Part shown: piece by piece, positions 1 to 7,752 of the stretch
Layout of the letters: each line of letters begins with the position of its first letter
Numbering within the stretch: the first letter of the stretch is position 1
Source: JAWLBY01 sp041687455
GTDB taxonomy: Bacteria > Pseudomonadota > Gammaproteobacteria > Xanthomonadales > Xanthomonadaceae
Direction: 5' to 3'
Assembly (NCBI GenBank): GCA_041687455.1
Contig: JAWLBY010000009.1
Location: forward strand, 1-64,000
Length of the DNA: 64,000 nt
Position numbers and translations under genes: made by a program
Notes under the pieces: model-generated
Seen by the model: the letters and a program-made list of their open reading frames with translations, nothing else
What the model was told of the DNA's origin: nothing
Databases searched by the model: none

Positions 1-2
1 GC

Positions 3-98
3 GAGGCCGATAGCCGAAGCTATCGGTCGAGTGAGGAGCAAGTACAACGCGGCCAGACCGAGCGAGCTACTTTCGATTTGTCCGTTACAGCCCACTAG
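3..98 (+). CDS. Possible 3' end of an unidentified gene (partial)
   Basis: One plus-strand frame is open from the window edge to a TAG at 96-98 and would encode about 31 C-terminal residues ending in a Phe-Asp-Leu-Ser-Val-Thr-Ala-His tail. It would converge with the globin gene and share the CTAG at its stop. The first 100 bases look less GC-rich than the rest of the window. I recognise no family, and an open frame this short at the edge may be chance. Confidence 0.2.
   Translation, partial: EADSRSYRSSEEQVQRGQTERATFDLSVTAH
7..26 (-). terminator. Stable hairpin with UUCG loop, downstream of the globin gene
   Basis: Perfect 8-bp stem (CCGATAGC / GCTATCGG). Read on the minus strand its loop is TTCG closed by C-G, the very stable C(UUCG)G tetraloop. 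It lies about 70 bases past the globin stop, so it could end the regulator-globin transcript. No U-tract can be judged because the window edge is 6 bases away. It could equally be part of a repeat at the left edge. Confidence 0.4.
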
Positions 99-535
99 AC
101 CGACTCGGATCGCCCGCCCGGAACCCCCGACGCGCCGGCCGCGTCGATCATCGCTTCGGCGATCTCGCCGTACAGGCTCGCCCAGGCATCCTCGATCCGT
201 TCGTCGTAGCGATCGCCGAGCACGCTGCGCAGGCAGCCGAGCAGGGCCGCACCGACGCTGTCGTAGTCGTCCTCGCCGACGCCGTAGTCGGCATGCCGCT
301 GGCCGAGTGCCGCGAACAGTTCACCCAGCCGCTGCGGCTGATCGAGCGCGTCGATCAGCACACCCAGCATGTCGAAGAATTTCTGCCGCTGCGTCGCCAG
401 CGTCGCCGGAAACAACCGCCGCGCGTCCGGGCTGAGCACGAACAGGCGATCGTAGAACTGGTCGCCGAAACGGCCGTCGCGGCGCAGCGCTTCGAAGCTG
501 TCGCGCACGGCAGCAATCGCGTCGGGCGTCATCAT
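95..535 (-). CDS. Single-domain bacterial globin (haemoglobin-like)
   Basis: A 146-residue haem-binding globin covering one globin fold, with no reductase domain after it, so this is a single-domain globin rather than a flavohaemoglobin. Visible landmarks are Tyr28 in the Phe-Tyr-x-x-Leu-Phe B helix (B10 position), Gln49/Gln51 near the distal E7 position, and proximal His81 in a Gln-Arg-His context, followed by the typical Val-Gly-x-x-Leu-Leu helix and Ala-Trp-x-x-x-Tyr near the end. Family members bind O2 or NO and act in NO detoxification or oxygen supply. The start overlaps the stop of the upstream regulator by four bases, so the two are translationally coupled and probably share the promoter at 2500-2529. 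The exact ligand is not decided by sequence. Confidence 0.9.
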   Translation of the reverse strand: MMTPDAIAAVRDSFEALRRDGRFGDQFYDRLFVLSPDARRLFPATLATQRQKFFDMLGVLIDALDQPQRLGELFAALGQRHADYGVGEDDYDSVGAALLGCLRSVLGDRYDERIEDAWASLYGEIAEAMIDAAGASGVPGGRSESV

Positions 536-2427
536 CGGCCGGCGGTACCGGAGGATGCCGCCGCAGCCATCTCGGCAGCCAGCACCGCGCGGGTCGTGAA
601 ACGCGACAACGGCGGAAACGGCGGGTCGATCACCCGCGCTTCCGGCACCGGCGCACCGACCCGCCAGGCCAGCAGGCGCAGTTCGTCGAACAGCATCGAG
701 GTCGGCGCGACCAGCCGCTGGGCTTCGACATGGGCGAGCTTCGCGGCGGCGGGGTCGCCCCGCTCGAGCGCGCGATGCACCGCCAGCAGCGCGGCCAGCT
801 CGGTCTGGTCGGCAGGAACCGCATCGGCACTCGCCTGCGGCGCTCCGAGCCGGTGCCGGTGCAGCGTGACCAACGCCTGCAACCCGGCATCACCGGTGGC
901 CCGAGCTGCCAGGTCCGCGCGATCGAGTTCGAGGACGACGTCATCGACCGCACCGAGCAGTGCCTGCAACTGGGCCAGCATCACGCCGAGGTCGGCCTCG
1001 TGGATGTTCGCGCCGGTTTCGGTCATGCCTTGCCGGGCCTGTTGCAACAGCGGCACCGCGTCGGCGTGGCGACCCTCGATCACGGCGATCGTGCCGAGCA
1101 TGGCCAGCGACCGGTAGACCAGTTCAACGCGGCCTTCCTGCCGGCTGCGCTCGACCGCCTCGGCATAGGCCACGCGCGCCGCCGGCAGGTCGCCGCGGCT
1201 CCAGGCGAGCCGCCCGCGCAATCCGGCCAGTTGCGCCGACGGCGGCCGCCGCTGGATCAGCCGGTCGGCGATCGCGGTGGCGCCCTCGACATCGCCCAGC
1301 GAGGCGCGATCGGCCAGCACGGTGACCAGCTTGCGGTGATCGAGCTCGGCGATCTCGATCGCCGCCAGTTCCGCCCGCGCGGCATCCGGCAAGCCCTGGT
1401 TCAACAGCAGGTGCGCGCGGGCCAGCCGCATCTGCCAGGCGCCGGGACGCAGGTCGAGTGCGGCGCCGGCGTAGCGGACGATGTCGCGCGGATCGCCCTG
1501 TTGCTCGGCCCGGATATAGCCGAGCAGCACTTCGAGCCATGGACTGGCAAGCGGAGCGATGCGGTCGGCGGCCTGCTGCAGCCAGTCGTCAGCCGCCTCC
1601 ACCTGACCGCCACCGGCCGCCCACAGCGCCAGGAACAGCGCCGGAACCGGCGTGTGCGGGTCACTGCGGTGGGCGGTTTCGAGCAATGCCCGCGCCCGGG
1701 CCCGATCGCCACGCCCCTCATGTGCGAAGGCGTCGCGCAACAACACTTCGGTGTCCGGATGGCTGGCGTGCAGATCGGCCGCAACCAGGCCGAAGCCGAT
1801 GTCGACGGTCGCGGCCGGGCGTGGCAGCCAGTGCCAGCCGGCGCCGATCGCCAGCAGCGCCAGCAGCAGCACGGCCGCGAACCAGCGTTGGCCCGGGCGC
1901 CAGCGCAGGAGCCAGGCCGGCCCGCTGGCGGCGGAAGGCGCCGTGGCGACGGCGGCAGCATCCGGCATGCTGTCGACCGCGTCGGCCGGCACGCTGTCGA
2001 CCAGCCGCAATCGCGGCGGCGGGTCGGCAGCTTCGCCTGCCGGCAGCGCTGGCGGCGCGAACGGCAGCGGCGGCAACGGCTCGCTGCTGTCCAGCAAGGT
2101 CACCTCGGCATCGAGCCGGAAGCCGATCCCGCGGACGGTCACGATCCGGTCTGCGTGCCGGCCGAGGCAGGCGCGGGCCCGGAACACGGCCTGGGTCAGC
2201 GCCTCGTCGCCAATGATCTGGCCGCCGGGCCACAAGCGGTCGAGCAGATGCTGCCGGCTCAGCGTCCGTCCCGGCGCCTCGCACAACAGCATCAGCAGCC
2301 TCAGCGCCCGCTGCGAACACGGCCGCGGGCGACCGTCGACCAGCAGCCGGAGCGCGGCCTCGTCGATCACGACGCCATCGAACGCGAAGCGCCGGAGCGC
2401 GGCAGTGTGTGGAGCGGATTCGCCCAT
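532..2427 (-). CDS. Membrane-anchored winged-helix (OmpR/CadC-type) transcriptional regulator with TPR-like C-terminal domain
   Basis: 631 residues. Residues about 10-110 form an OmpR/PhoB-type winged-helix DNA-binding domain, recognisable from the Ser-Gln-Arg-Ala-Leu-Arg-Leu-Leu helix, the Arg-x-His-Leu-Leu-Asp-x-Leu-Trp-Pro segment and the C-terminal Val-Arg-Gly-Ile-Gly-Phe-Arg-Leu wing. A Pro/Ala-rich linker (about 115-175) leads to one transmembrane helix near 181-203. The rest is an Ala/Leu/Arg-rich alpha-helical region with TPR-like periodicity, expected in the periplasm. This is the ToxR/CadC layout, in which a membrane-bound activator senses an envelope signal without a kinase. There is no receiver domain. 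It is the first gene of a two-gene unit with the globin, which suggests it may control it. The ligand is unknown. Confidence 0.88.
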   Translation of the reverse strand: MGESAPHTAALRRFAFDGVVIDEAALRLLVDGRPRPCSQRALRLLMLLCEAPGRTLSRQHLLDRLWPGGQIIGDEALTQAVFRARACLGRHADRIVTVRGIGFRLDAEVTLLDSSEPLPPLPFAPPALPAGEAADPPPRLRLVDSVPADAVDSMPDAAAVATAPSAASGPAWLLRWRPGQRWFAAVLLLALLAIGAGWHWLPRPAATVDIGFGLVAADLHASHPDTEVLLRDAFAHEGRGDRARARALLETAHRSDPHTPVPALFLALWAAGGGQVEAADDWLQQAADRIAPLASPWLEVLLGYIRAEQQGDPRDIVRYAGAALDLRPGAWQMRLARAHLLLNQGLPDAARAELAAIEIAELDHRKLVTVLADRASLGDVEGATAIADRLIQRRPPSAQLAGLRGRLAWSRGDLPAARVAYAEAVERSRQEGRVELVYRSLAMLGTIAVIEGRHADAVPLLQQARQGMTETGANIHEADLGVMLAQLQALLGAVDDVVLELDRADLAARATGDAGLQALVTLHRHRLGAPQASADAVPADQTELAALLAVHRALERGDPAAAKLAHVEAQRLVAPTSMLFDELRLLAWRVGAPVPEARVIDPPFPPLSRFTTRAVLAAEMAAAASSGTAGR

Positions 2428-2483
2428 CGGACGACCTCGGCAGACCGTCGCCAGCTTAGGCGATCACCGGCCCCGGTGACCAT

Positions 2484-2500
2484 ACGACGTGTCATGTCGT
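2484..2500. promoter_or_regulatory. 17-bp imperfect palindrome, candidate operator
   Basis: ACGACGTG-T-CATGTCGT: two 8-base arms match at 7 of 8 positions around one central base. It lies just downstream of the predicted -10 box of the regulator/globin promoter and covers the expected transcription start, a position typical of repression or autoregulation. Which protein binds it is inference. Confidence 0.45.
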
Positions 2501-2529
2501 TGATAACGCTCGAAATAATTGTCCGTCAA
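2500..2529 (-). promoter_or_regulatory. Candidate sigma70 promoter for the regulator-globin unit
   Basis: On the minus strand a -35 box TTGACG (5 of 6 to consensus) at 2529-2524 and a -10 box TATCAA (4 of 6) at 2505-2500 are separated by 18 bases, in a short AT-rich stretch that stands out from its GC-rich surroundings. The start codon of the regulator is about 73 bases downstream. Confidence 0.55.
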
Positions 2530-2612
2530 CACGAGCCAAACACAGCCGTCAGGTAGCTCGACCGCCGCGCCGCCAGGCTGTGCCGCACCTCCTCCGACAC
2601 AGGAATCCGCAG

Positions 2613-2876
2613 ATGGCCCGTCCGCTGCTCCGCTACACCCCGCCGGCCGCCGTTCGTTCCCTGGCGACCCTGGCGCCTTCGCTTGTGGTCGATGCGCCGA
2701 GCGCGCCGACCGCCGGGCCGACGCCCGCCGGAGTCGACGACCACCGGCTGACCCGGCTCGAGGACCAGGTCGCACTGCTGATGCAGGCGGTCGATGCGCT
2801 GCTGCGCCACACCGACTGCCGGCTGCCGCTGCCGGCGCCGTGGCAGCCGGCCTCGATCGAAGCCTGGCTGACCTGA
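2613..2876 (+). CDS. Small hypothetical protein
   Basis: 87 residues from an ATG preceded by an AGGAAT-like ribosome-binding sequence; an in-frame ATG at 2580 is less well placed. The first half is rich in Ala and Pro. The second half has a short heptad-like helix (Leu-Thr-Arg-Leu-Glu-Asp-Gln-Val-Ala-Leu-Leu), which could dimerise. No signal peptide or known domain is seen. It ends 14 bases before the secreted beta-helix gene, so it may be co-transcribed with it. The opposite strand is also open here, so coding status is only moderately supported. Confidence 0.45.
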   Translation: MARPLLRYTPPAAVRSLATLAPSLVVDAPSAPTAGPTPAGVDDHRLTRLEDQVALLMQAVDALLRHTDCRLPLPAPWQPASIEAWLT

Positions 2877-2892
2877 CCCCACACGCTCATTG

Positions 2893-5800
2893 ATGGTGAT
2901 CCGCATGACCTCGCGCCTGATCCCGCTGTTCCTCGTCCTGCTGGCCGGCCTCGTCCCGGCGGCCCGTGCCACCGATTTCTGCGTCGCCAGTGCCGATGAG
3001 CTGCGCTCGGCGTTTTCCTCGTCGCGCAACTCGCGCAGCGCCGACACGATCCGGATCGTGCAGGGCAGTCTGCCGTTCGGAGCCATCGGCTTCGTCGAGT
3101 CCACGGGTTGGACCAAATCGCTGCGCATCGAGGGCGGCTATGCTGCCGGCTGCAGCAGCCGCACCAGCAGCGATCCGGCCGACACCGTGCTCGACGGCGA
3201 AGGCCTCGGCCGCTTCGAACTGCGGGTCTGCGGCGAGCTGACCATCGATGGCGTCACGCTGCGCGGTTTCAGCGCCGCCGATGCTGCGGTCGCGATCACC
3301 GGCGAGGACGTGAACTGCGCCGCCGGCGGCGTGCTGTCGATCAGCCACAGCATCGTCGCCGACAACAGCGCCGGCAGCGCGCTGCGGATCGGCCGCCTGG
3401 CCGAGGCGCGACTGCTGAACGTGCTGGTCCACGGCAACAGCGCCGGCCACGCGGCGCTGCACGTCAGCAACATCAACGCGCTCGCCAATATCGACATCGC
3501 CCATGCAACGGTGGCCGGCAACAGCGGCCCCGGGCTGAGGATCGACACCGTCTCCCAGCAGGTTCGGGTCTGGAACACGATCAGCCACGGCAATGACGGC
3601 AGCGATCTGCACCTCGACGATGCGGCGACGGCACCGTTCCTGTACCACGTGCTCGGCGGCACGCAGTCCGGCAGCGCGGCAGCCGGCTCGACGGTGTTTA
3701 CCACCGACCCGCTGTTCGTCGATGCCGCCGCACTCGATTTTCGCCTGGCGTCGGGGTCGCCGGCGATCAACGCCGGCAGCCCGGCGGTGATGGACGGGGT
3801 CGGGGCCACCGATCTCGCCAACCAGACGCGCTGGACCGGCAGCCGCCCGGACCTCGGTGCATTCGAATCGGCCGTCGACGACCAGAGCGTGTTCACGGTC
3901 AGCCACGCCGGCGATTCCGGCGCCGGCAGCCTGCGCCAGGCGCTGCTCGACGCCAACGCCGCCGCGACCCCGGCACGCATCGTGTTCGCGCTTTCGGGCG
4001 GCTGTCCGCAGGTGATCGAGCCGATGTCGCTGCTGCCGGCGGTGACCGGCACCGTGCAGGTCGACGGCTACAGTCAGCCGGGTGCGATGCCGGCCAGCGC
4101 CGCCCTGCAGTTCGATGCCAGCGTCTGCGTGGCGCTGAAGAGCAACACGATGCTTGCCGCACGGCTGGCGCGCGGACTCGGCGTCGATGCCGGCAGCACC
4201 GACGCCATGCTGACCGTGCGCGGACTCGGCTTCACCGACTTCGAATCAGCGGTGCTGCTGGCCGGTGGCCGCGGCCATGTCGTGGCCGGCTCGCGCTTCG
4301 ATGGCGCCGGTGCCGCCGTCGCGTTCGGCGGCAACGATTTCGGGGTCCGGATCGGCGCCGACGCGCAGCGCGCGCTGGTCGGCGGCCGTTCGCCAGCGGC
4401 GCGCAACCTGCTCGGCGGTGCCGCCCAGGCCGGCGTGCTGATCGAAGGCGACGACAACCTGGCGATGGTCGCGAACAACTTCATCGGGCTCTCCGCCAAT
4501 GGCGAGCATGCGCTGCCGAACAAGATCGGCATCGCGGTGCTCGGCACGTACTCGCACCTGCGGCACAACTTCATTGCCGGCAACCTGAACGACGGCATCG
4601 TGCTCGGCGGCAGCAACACCTGGGTGCATGGCAACTGGATCGGGCTGAACAGCCAGATGCAGCCGCTCGGCAATGGTCACTCCGGTATCCACGTGTACGG
4701 CTCCAACAACCGGATCGGCGCGATGACCGGCCCGCGCAACACGATCGCCTACAACGGCTGGGCCGGGCTGTGGATGGATGTCGGCAGTTCCAACACGGCG
4801 ATCGGCAACCGGGTATTCGGCAACGACCAGGTCGGTGACGGCTGGCTCGCGATCGACCATGCCGCGGCCGGCCCGCACGCCAACGACACCGACGATCTCG
4901 ACACCGGCCCGAACGGCCTGGTCAACCATCCGATCCTCACCGCCGTCACGCTTGCCAGCTTCGGCCGCTATCAGCTCGGCTATTCGCTGGACAGCACAGC
5001 GAACTCGAGTGCGGTGATCTCGGTCTACGCGCACGAGAGCTGCCCGGCCGGCGGCCGCGGCGAACTCGGCCTGCCGATCGCCACCACCAGCGTGGCGCTC
5101 GATGCGCAGGGCGACGGCAACGGCTCGCTGCTGCTGCCGCCCGGCGTGCCGAACGCGAGCTTCATCACGCTGACCGCGACAGTCAACTACAGCACATCGG
5201 AACCGTCGCCGTGCGTGCAGGCACCGTTCTTCACCGACAACGCACGGCTGGCCGAGCTTACGCTCAGCACCGGCACGCTGTCGCCGGCGTTCGCGCCCAA
5301 CCACTACGCGTATACAACCGAGGTACCCGGCAATGTCGAAACGCTGACGATCGATGCGCTGACCGACGACCCGCTCGCCGCGCTGACCATCGACGGCACG
5401 CCGGTCGACTACGGCCAGTCATCGCCGCCGTTGCCATTGGCGATCGGCCTCAATACGTTCAACCTGGTCGTGACCGCGCGCGACGGCGTCACGACAGCCC
5501 TGACGCAACTGGTCGTCACCCGCGCCAACGACGCCGCGCATCTGTCGTCACTGACGGTCAGCGCCGGCACGCTGAGCCCGGCCTTCGACAGCGCCGAGTC
5601 GGCCTACTCGCTGTCGCTGCCGAATGCGGTGTCGAGCTTCAGCCTGACGCCGACCGTCCTCTATCCCGGCGCGACCGTGACCGTCAACGGCGTCGCGGTC
5701 GCCAGCGGCAGCGCCTCGGCGCCGGTCACGGTACCGGCCGGCCAGAGCATGATCACCATCGAAATCACGCCGGCTGATAATGGCGAGCACTTCTACTACT

Positions 5801-6762
5801 ACGTCGCAGTGACTCGCGCGACCAGCACCAATGCGCGGCTTGCGACGCTGGCGCCTTCCGACGGCAGCCTGTCGCCGGGGTTCGATCCGGAGCAGAGCAG
5901 CTACACGATCTCGGTGCCGTACAACATCGAACTGATCAGCTTCATCGCCGGCAGCGAGGACCCGGACGCGCAGATGAGGCTCGACGGGGTTTGGCTGACC
6001 CAGGGCGTCGCGTCACACGAGACCTTTCTGCTGCTCGGCCAGACCCGCACGATCACGCTGGTAGTCACGGCCTCCGACCAGGCAACCAGCCGCACCTACA
6101 CCATCGCGGTGACCCGGCAAATGCCGACCAGCAGCTACCTGTCGACGCTGACGCTCAGCCACGGCGACCTGAACCCGTCGTTCGCGCCGAAGTTCCATTT
6201 CGACTACGAAGCCTATGTCGACTACGAGGTGACCGAGATCAGCCTGACCGCGGTGGCCGAAGACGATGCGGCAGTCCTGAACCTGAACGGCACGGCGCAG
6301 GCGCAGGGCCAGCCGTCGGCGCCGATCGCACTGCCGGTCGGCACCACGACGCTGACGTTGACCGTCAGCGCCGCCGACGGCAGCAGCCAGCGCAGCTACA
6401 CGGTCGCGGTCCATCGCGCTCCGAGCATGCTGGCGACGCTGTACCTGCTGGAGCCATCGGAGGGCACGCTGTCGCCGACGTTCTTCAACCGGACACTGAG
6501 CTACACAGTGTCGCTGCCGCACGACACCAACGCGATCAGCATCAAGGCGGCGACGTCGTATTCGCAGGCGACGATGACGATCGCCGGCCAACCGGTTGCC
6601 AGCGGCGTCTGGTCAGCGCCGATCGCGCTCGCGGTTGGCGTCACCGAAGTGCCGGTCGTCGTGACCGCGGCCGACGGCAGCACGCAGGCGACCTACACCG
6701 TGGCAGTCACGCGCGCGGCGAGTGCATCGACCAGCGTGTTCAGCGATGGCTTCGAGGACTGA
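2893..6762 (+). CDS. Large secreted beta-helix protein with five cadherin-like beta-sandwich repeats and a GFE-type C-terminal tag
   Basis: About 1289 residues. The start is ATG 2893 or 2905; a TTG at 2890 is also in frame. A signal peptide follows (hydrophobic run Leu-Ile-Pro-Leu-Phe-Leu-Val-Leu-Leu, ending Ala-Arg-Ala). Residues about 30-330 and 340-680 look like two right-handed parallel beta-helix regions with many Asn/Gly turns (Asn-x-Ser-Gly, Gly-Asn-x-Ile-Gly-Leu); the second begins with a Ser-Leu-Arg-Gln-Ala-Leu-x-x-Ala-Asn segment typical of CSLREA-type surface proteins. From about 780 to 1277 there are five repeats of 95-98 residues, each opening with Leu-(x)n-Gly-x-Leu-x-Pro-x-Phe and closing with Tyr-x-Val-x-Val-Thr-Arg, matching the cadherin-like beta-sandwich family. 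The last residues are Phe-Ser-Asp-Gly-Phe-Glu-Asp, a tag common on exported proteins of this order. A surface or extracellular matrix/adhesion role is inferred. Confidence 0.85.
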   Translation: MVIRMTSRLIPLFLVLLAGLVPAARATDFCVASADELRSAFSSSRNSRSADTIRIVQGSLPFGAIGFVESTGWTKSLRIEGGYAAGCSSRTSSDPADTVLDGEGLGRFELRVCGELTIDGVTLRGFSAADAAVAITGEDVNCAAGGVLSISHSIVADNSAGSALRIGRLAEARLLNVLVHGNSAGHAALHVSNINALANIDIAHATVAGNSGPGLRIDTVSQQVRVWNTISHGNDGSDLHLDDAATAPFLYHVLGGTQSGSAAAGSTVFTTDPLFVDAAALDFRLASGSPAINAGSPAVMDGVGATDLANQTRWTGSRPDLGAFESAVDDQSVFTVSHAGDSGAGSLRQALLDANAAATPARIVFALSGGCPQVIEPMSLLPAVTGTVQVDGYSQPGAMPASAALQFDASVCVALKSNTMLAARLARGLGVDAGSTDAMLTVRGLGFTDFESAVLLAGGRGHVVAGSRFDGAGAAVAFGGNDFGVRIGADAQRALVGGRSPAARNLLGGAAQAGVLIEGDDNLAMVANNFIGLSANGEHALPNKIGIAVLGTYSHLRHNFIAGNLNDGIVLGGSNTWVHGNWIGLNSQMQPLGNGHSGIHVYGSNNRIGAMTGPRNTIAYNGWAGLWMDVGSSNTAIGNRVFGNDQVGDGWLAIDHAAAGPHANDTDDLDTGPNGLVNHPILTAVTLASFGRYQLGYSLDSTANSSAVISVYAHESCPAGGRGELGLPIATTSVALDAQGDGNGSLLLPPGVPNASFITLTATVNYSTSEPSPCVQAPFFTDNARLAELTLSTGTLSPAFAPNHYAYTTEVPGNVETLTIDALTDDPLAALTIDGTPVDYGQSSPPLPLAIGLNTFNLVVTARDGVTTALTQLVVTRANDAAHLSSLTVSAGTLSPAFDSAESAYSLSLPNAVSSFSLTPTVLYPGATVTVNGVAVASGSASAPVTVPAGQSMITIEITPADNGEHFYYYVAVTRATSTNARLATLAPSDGSLSPGFDPEQSSYTISVPYNIELISFIAGSEDPDAQMRLDGVWLTQGVASHETFLLLGQTRTITLVVTASDQATSRTYTIAVTRQMPTSSYLSTLTLSHGDLNPSFAPKFHFDYEAYVDYEVTEISLTAVAEDDAAVLNLNGTAQAQGQPSAPIALPVGTTTLTLTVSAADGSSQRSYTVAVHRAPSMLATLYLLEPSEGTLSPTFFNRTLSYTVSLPHDTNAISIKAATSYSQATMTIAGQPVASGVWSAPIALAVGVTEVPVVVTAADGSTQATYTVAVTRAASASTSVFSDGFED
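5230..6722 (+). repeat. Five in-frame coding repeats of about 290-295 bp (cadherin-like modules)
   Basis: Five tandem modules inside the large secreted protein begin near 5236, 5536, 5830, 6127 and 6427. Each carries the same opening (Leu-Ser/Thr-x-Gly-x-Leu-x-Pro-x-Phe) and closing (Val-Thr-Arg) signatures. The copies are diverged at protein level, so this is an old duplication and not a recent or assembly-derived one. Confidence 0.75.
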
Positions 6763-6778
6763 CGCGTCGTGAGCGCGC

Positions 6779-6806
6779 GCGCCGGCCGTCGCCGCACGGC
6801 CGGCGC
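6779..6806. terminator. Bidirectional terminator-like hairpin
   Basis: Perfect 11-bp GC-rich stem (6779-6789 pairs with 6796-6806) with a 6-base loop, between two convergent genes: the secreted protein ends at 6762 and the pseudouridine synthase at 6813. There is no clear T-run on either side, so intrinsic termination is plausible but not certain. Confidence 0.5.
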
Positions 6807-6812
6807 AGGCAG

Positions 6813-7580
6813 TCAGCCGTGACGCTGCTTGCCGGTGGTGAGCAGCGCGTCGCGTTCGGCGGCACTCAGCGCACGCCAGCCGCCCTTCGGCAGCTCGCCG
6901 AGCGGCAGCGACCCGATCGCGACGCGCACCAGGCGCAGCACGGCGATGTCGAACGCGGCCAGCAACCGGCGGATCTGCCGGTTGCGGCCCTCGTCGAGCA
7001 CGATTTCCAGCCAGGCATTGCGCTGGCCGGCACGCAGCAGCCGCGCGCTGCGCGCCGACAGCCATTCGCCATCGGCATCGACGCCGGCCTGCAGCGCCGT
7101 CAGCAATGCGTCATCGGGAATACGATCGACCTGCACGTGATAGGTCTTGCTCGGCCCGCGTGCCGGATCGGTGATCGCCGCCGCCCATTCCGGGTCGTTC
7201 GAGAACAGCAGCAGCCCTTCGCTGGCGCGGTCGAGCCGGCCGACCGGCGCAATCCACGGCAGGCCGGCGCCATCGAAGCAGCGGTAGACGGTGTCACGTC
7301 CGCGTTCGTCGGCAGTGCTCGTGACCAGCCCGCGCGGCTTGTTCAGCATCAGGTAGACGCGCTCGGCAGCGTCGGCATCGGCACGATCCAGCTCGACCCG
7401 GTCGACGCCGTGCCGAACCGGAAACTCCGGATCGCGGACGATCCGGCCGTTGACCCGCACCCGACCGTCGCGCACCCGCCGCTCGGCCTCGCTGCGCGAA
7501 CACAGGCCGAGCTTGGACAGCACGCGGGCGACGCCGTGGCGCGGGCCGGGAGACGGTCGGGACGATCCTGACATCGCCAC
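6813..7580 (-). CDS. Pseudouridine synthase of the RsuA/RluB/RluE/RluF family
   Basis: 255 residues. Isomerises specific uridines in rRNA to pseudouridine. An N-terminal S4 RNA-binding domain (about 17-65, with Val-Leu-Ser-Lys-Leu-Gly-Leu-Cys-Ser-Arg) precedes the catalytic domain, which carries the Gly-Arg-Leu-Asp-x-x-Ser-Glu-Gly-Leu-Leu motif; the catalytic Asp is residue 117. Lys-Pro-Arg-Gly-Leu-Val and the late Glu-Gly-Arg-Asn-Arg-Gln-Ile-Arg-Arg motif complete the family signature. The lack of a long basic C-terminal tail argues against a long-tailed RluB, but the precise rRNA site cannot be assigned by eye. It is convergent with the secreted protein gene and divergent from the lipid-modification run. 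Confidence 0.9.
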   Translation of the reverse strand: MAMSGSSRPSPGPRHGVARVLSKLGLCSRSEAERRVRDGRVRVNGRIVRDPEFPVRHGVDRVELDRADADAAERVYLMLNKPRGLVTSTADERGRDTVYRCFDGAGLPWIAPVGRLDRASEGLLLFSNDPEWAAAITDPARGPSKTYHVQVDRIPDDALLTALQAGVDADGEWLSARSARLLRAGQRNAWLEIVLDEGRNRQIRRLLAAFDIAVLRLVRVAIGSLPLGELPKGGWRALSAAERDALLTTGKQRHG

Positions 7581-7752
7581 AGCATGACGAAGCCATCACG
7601 CATTGGCTACGCTTGCGGCGGGGCCGCGTTCCGGACGACGCGCGGGCGGGGACAGCATCGATGAGCGCTCGAGCATGCGCCGGCCGCGCGAGGGCCATCA
7701 CCGGTCGCGCTCCATCACCGCATCGTCACCGCCGTCGGGGAATAGTGTTCGC

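Noticed and set aside
95..535. Flavohaemoglobin
   Set aside because: The protein ends after the globin fold; no FAD/NAD reductase domain follows in any frame.
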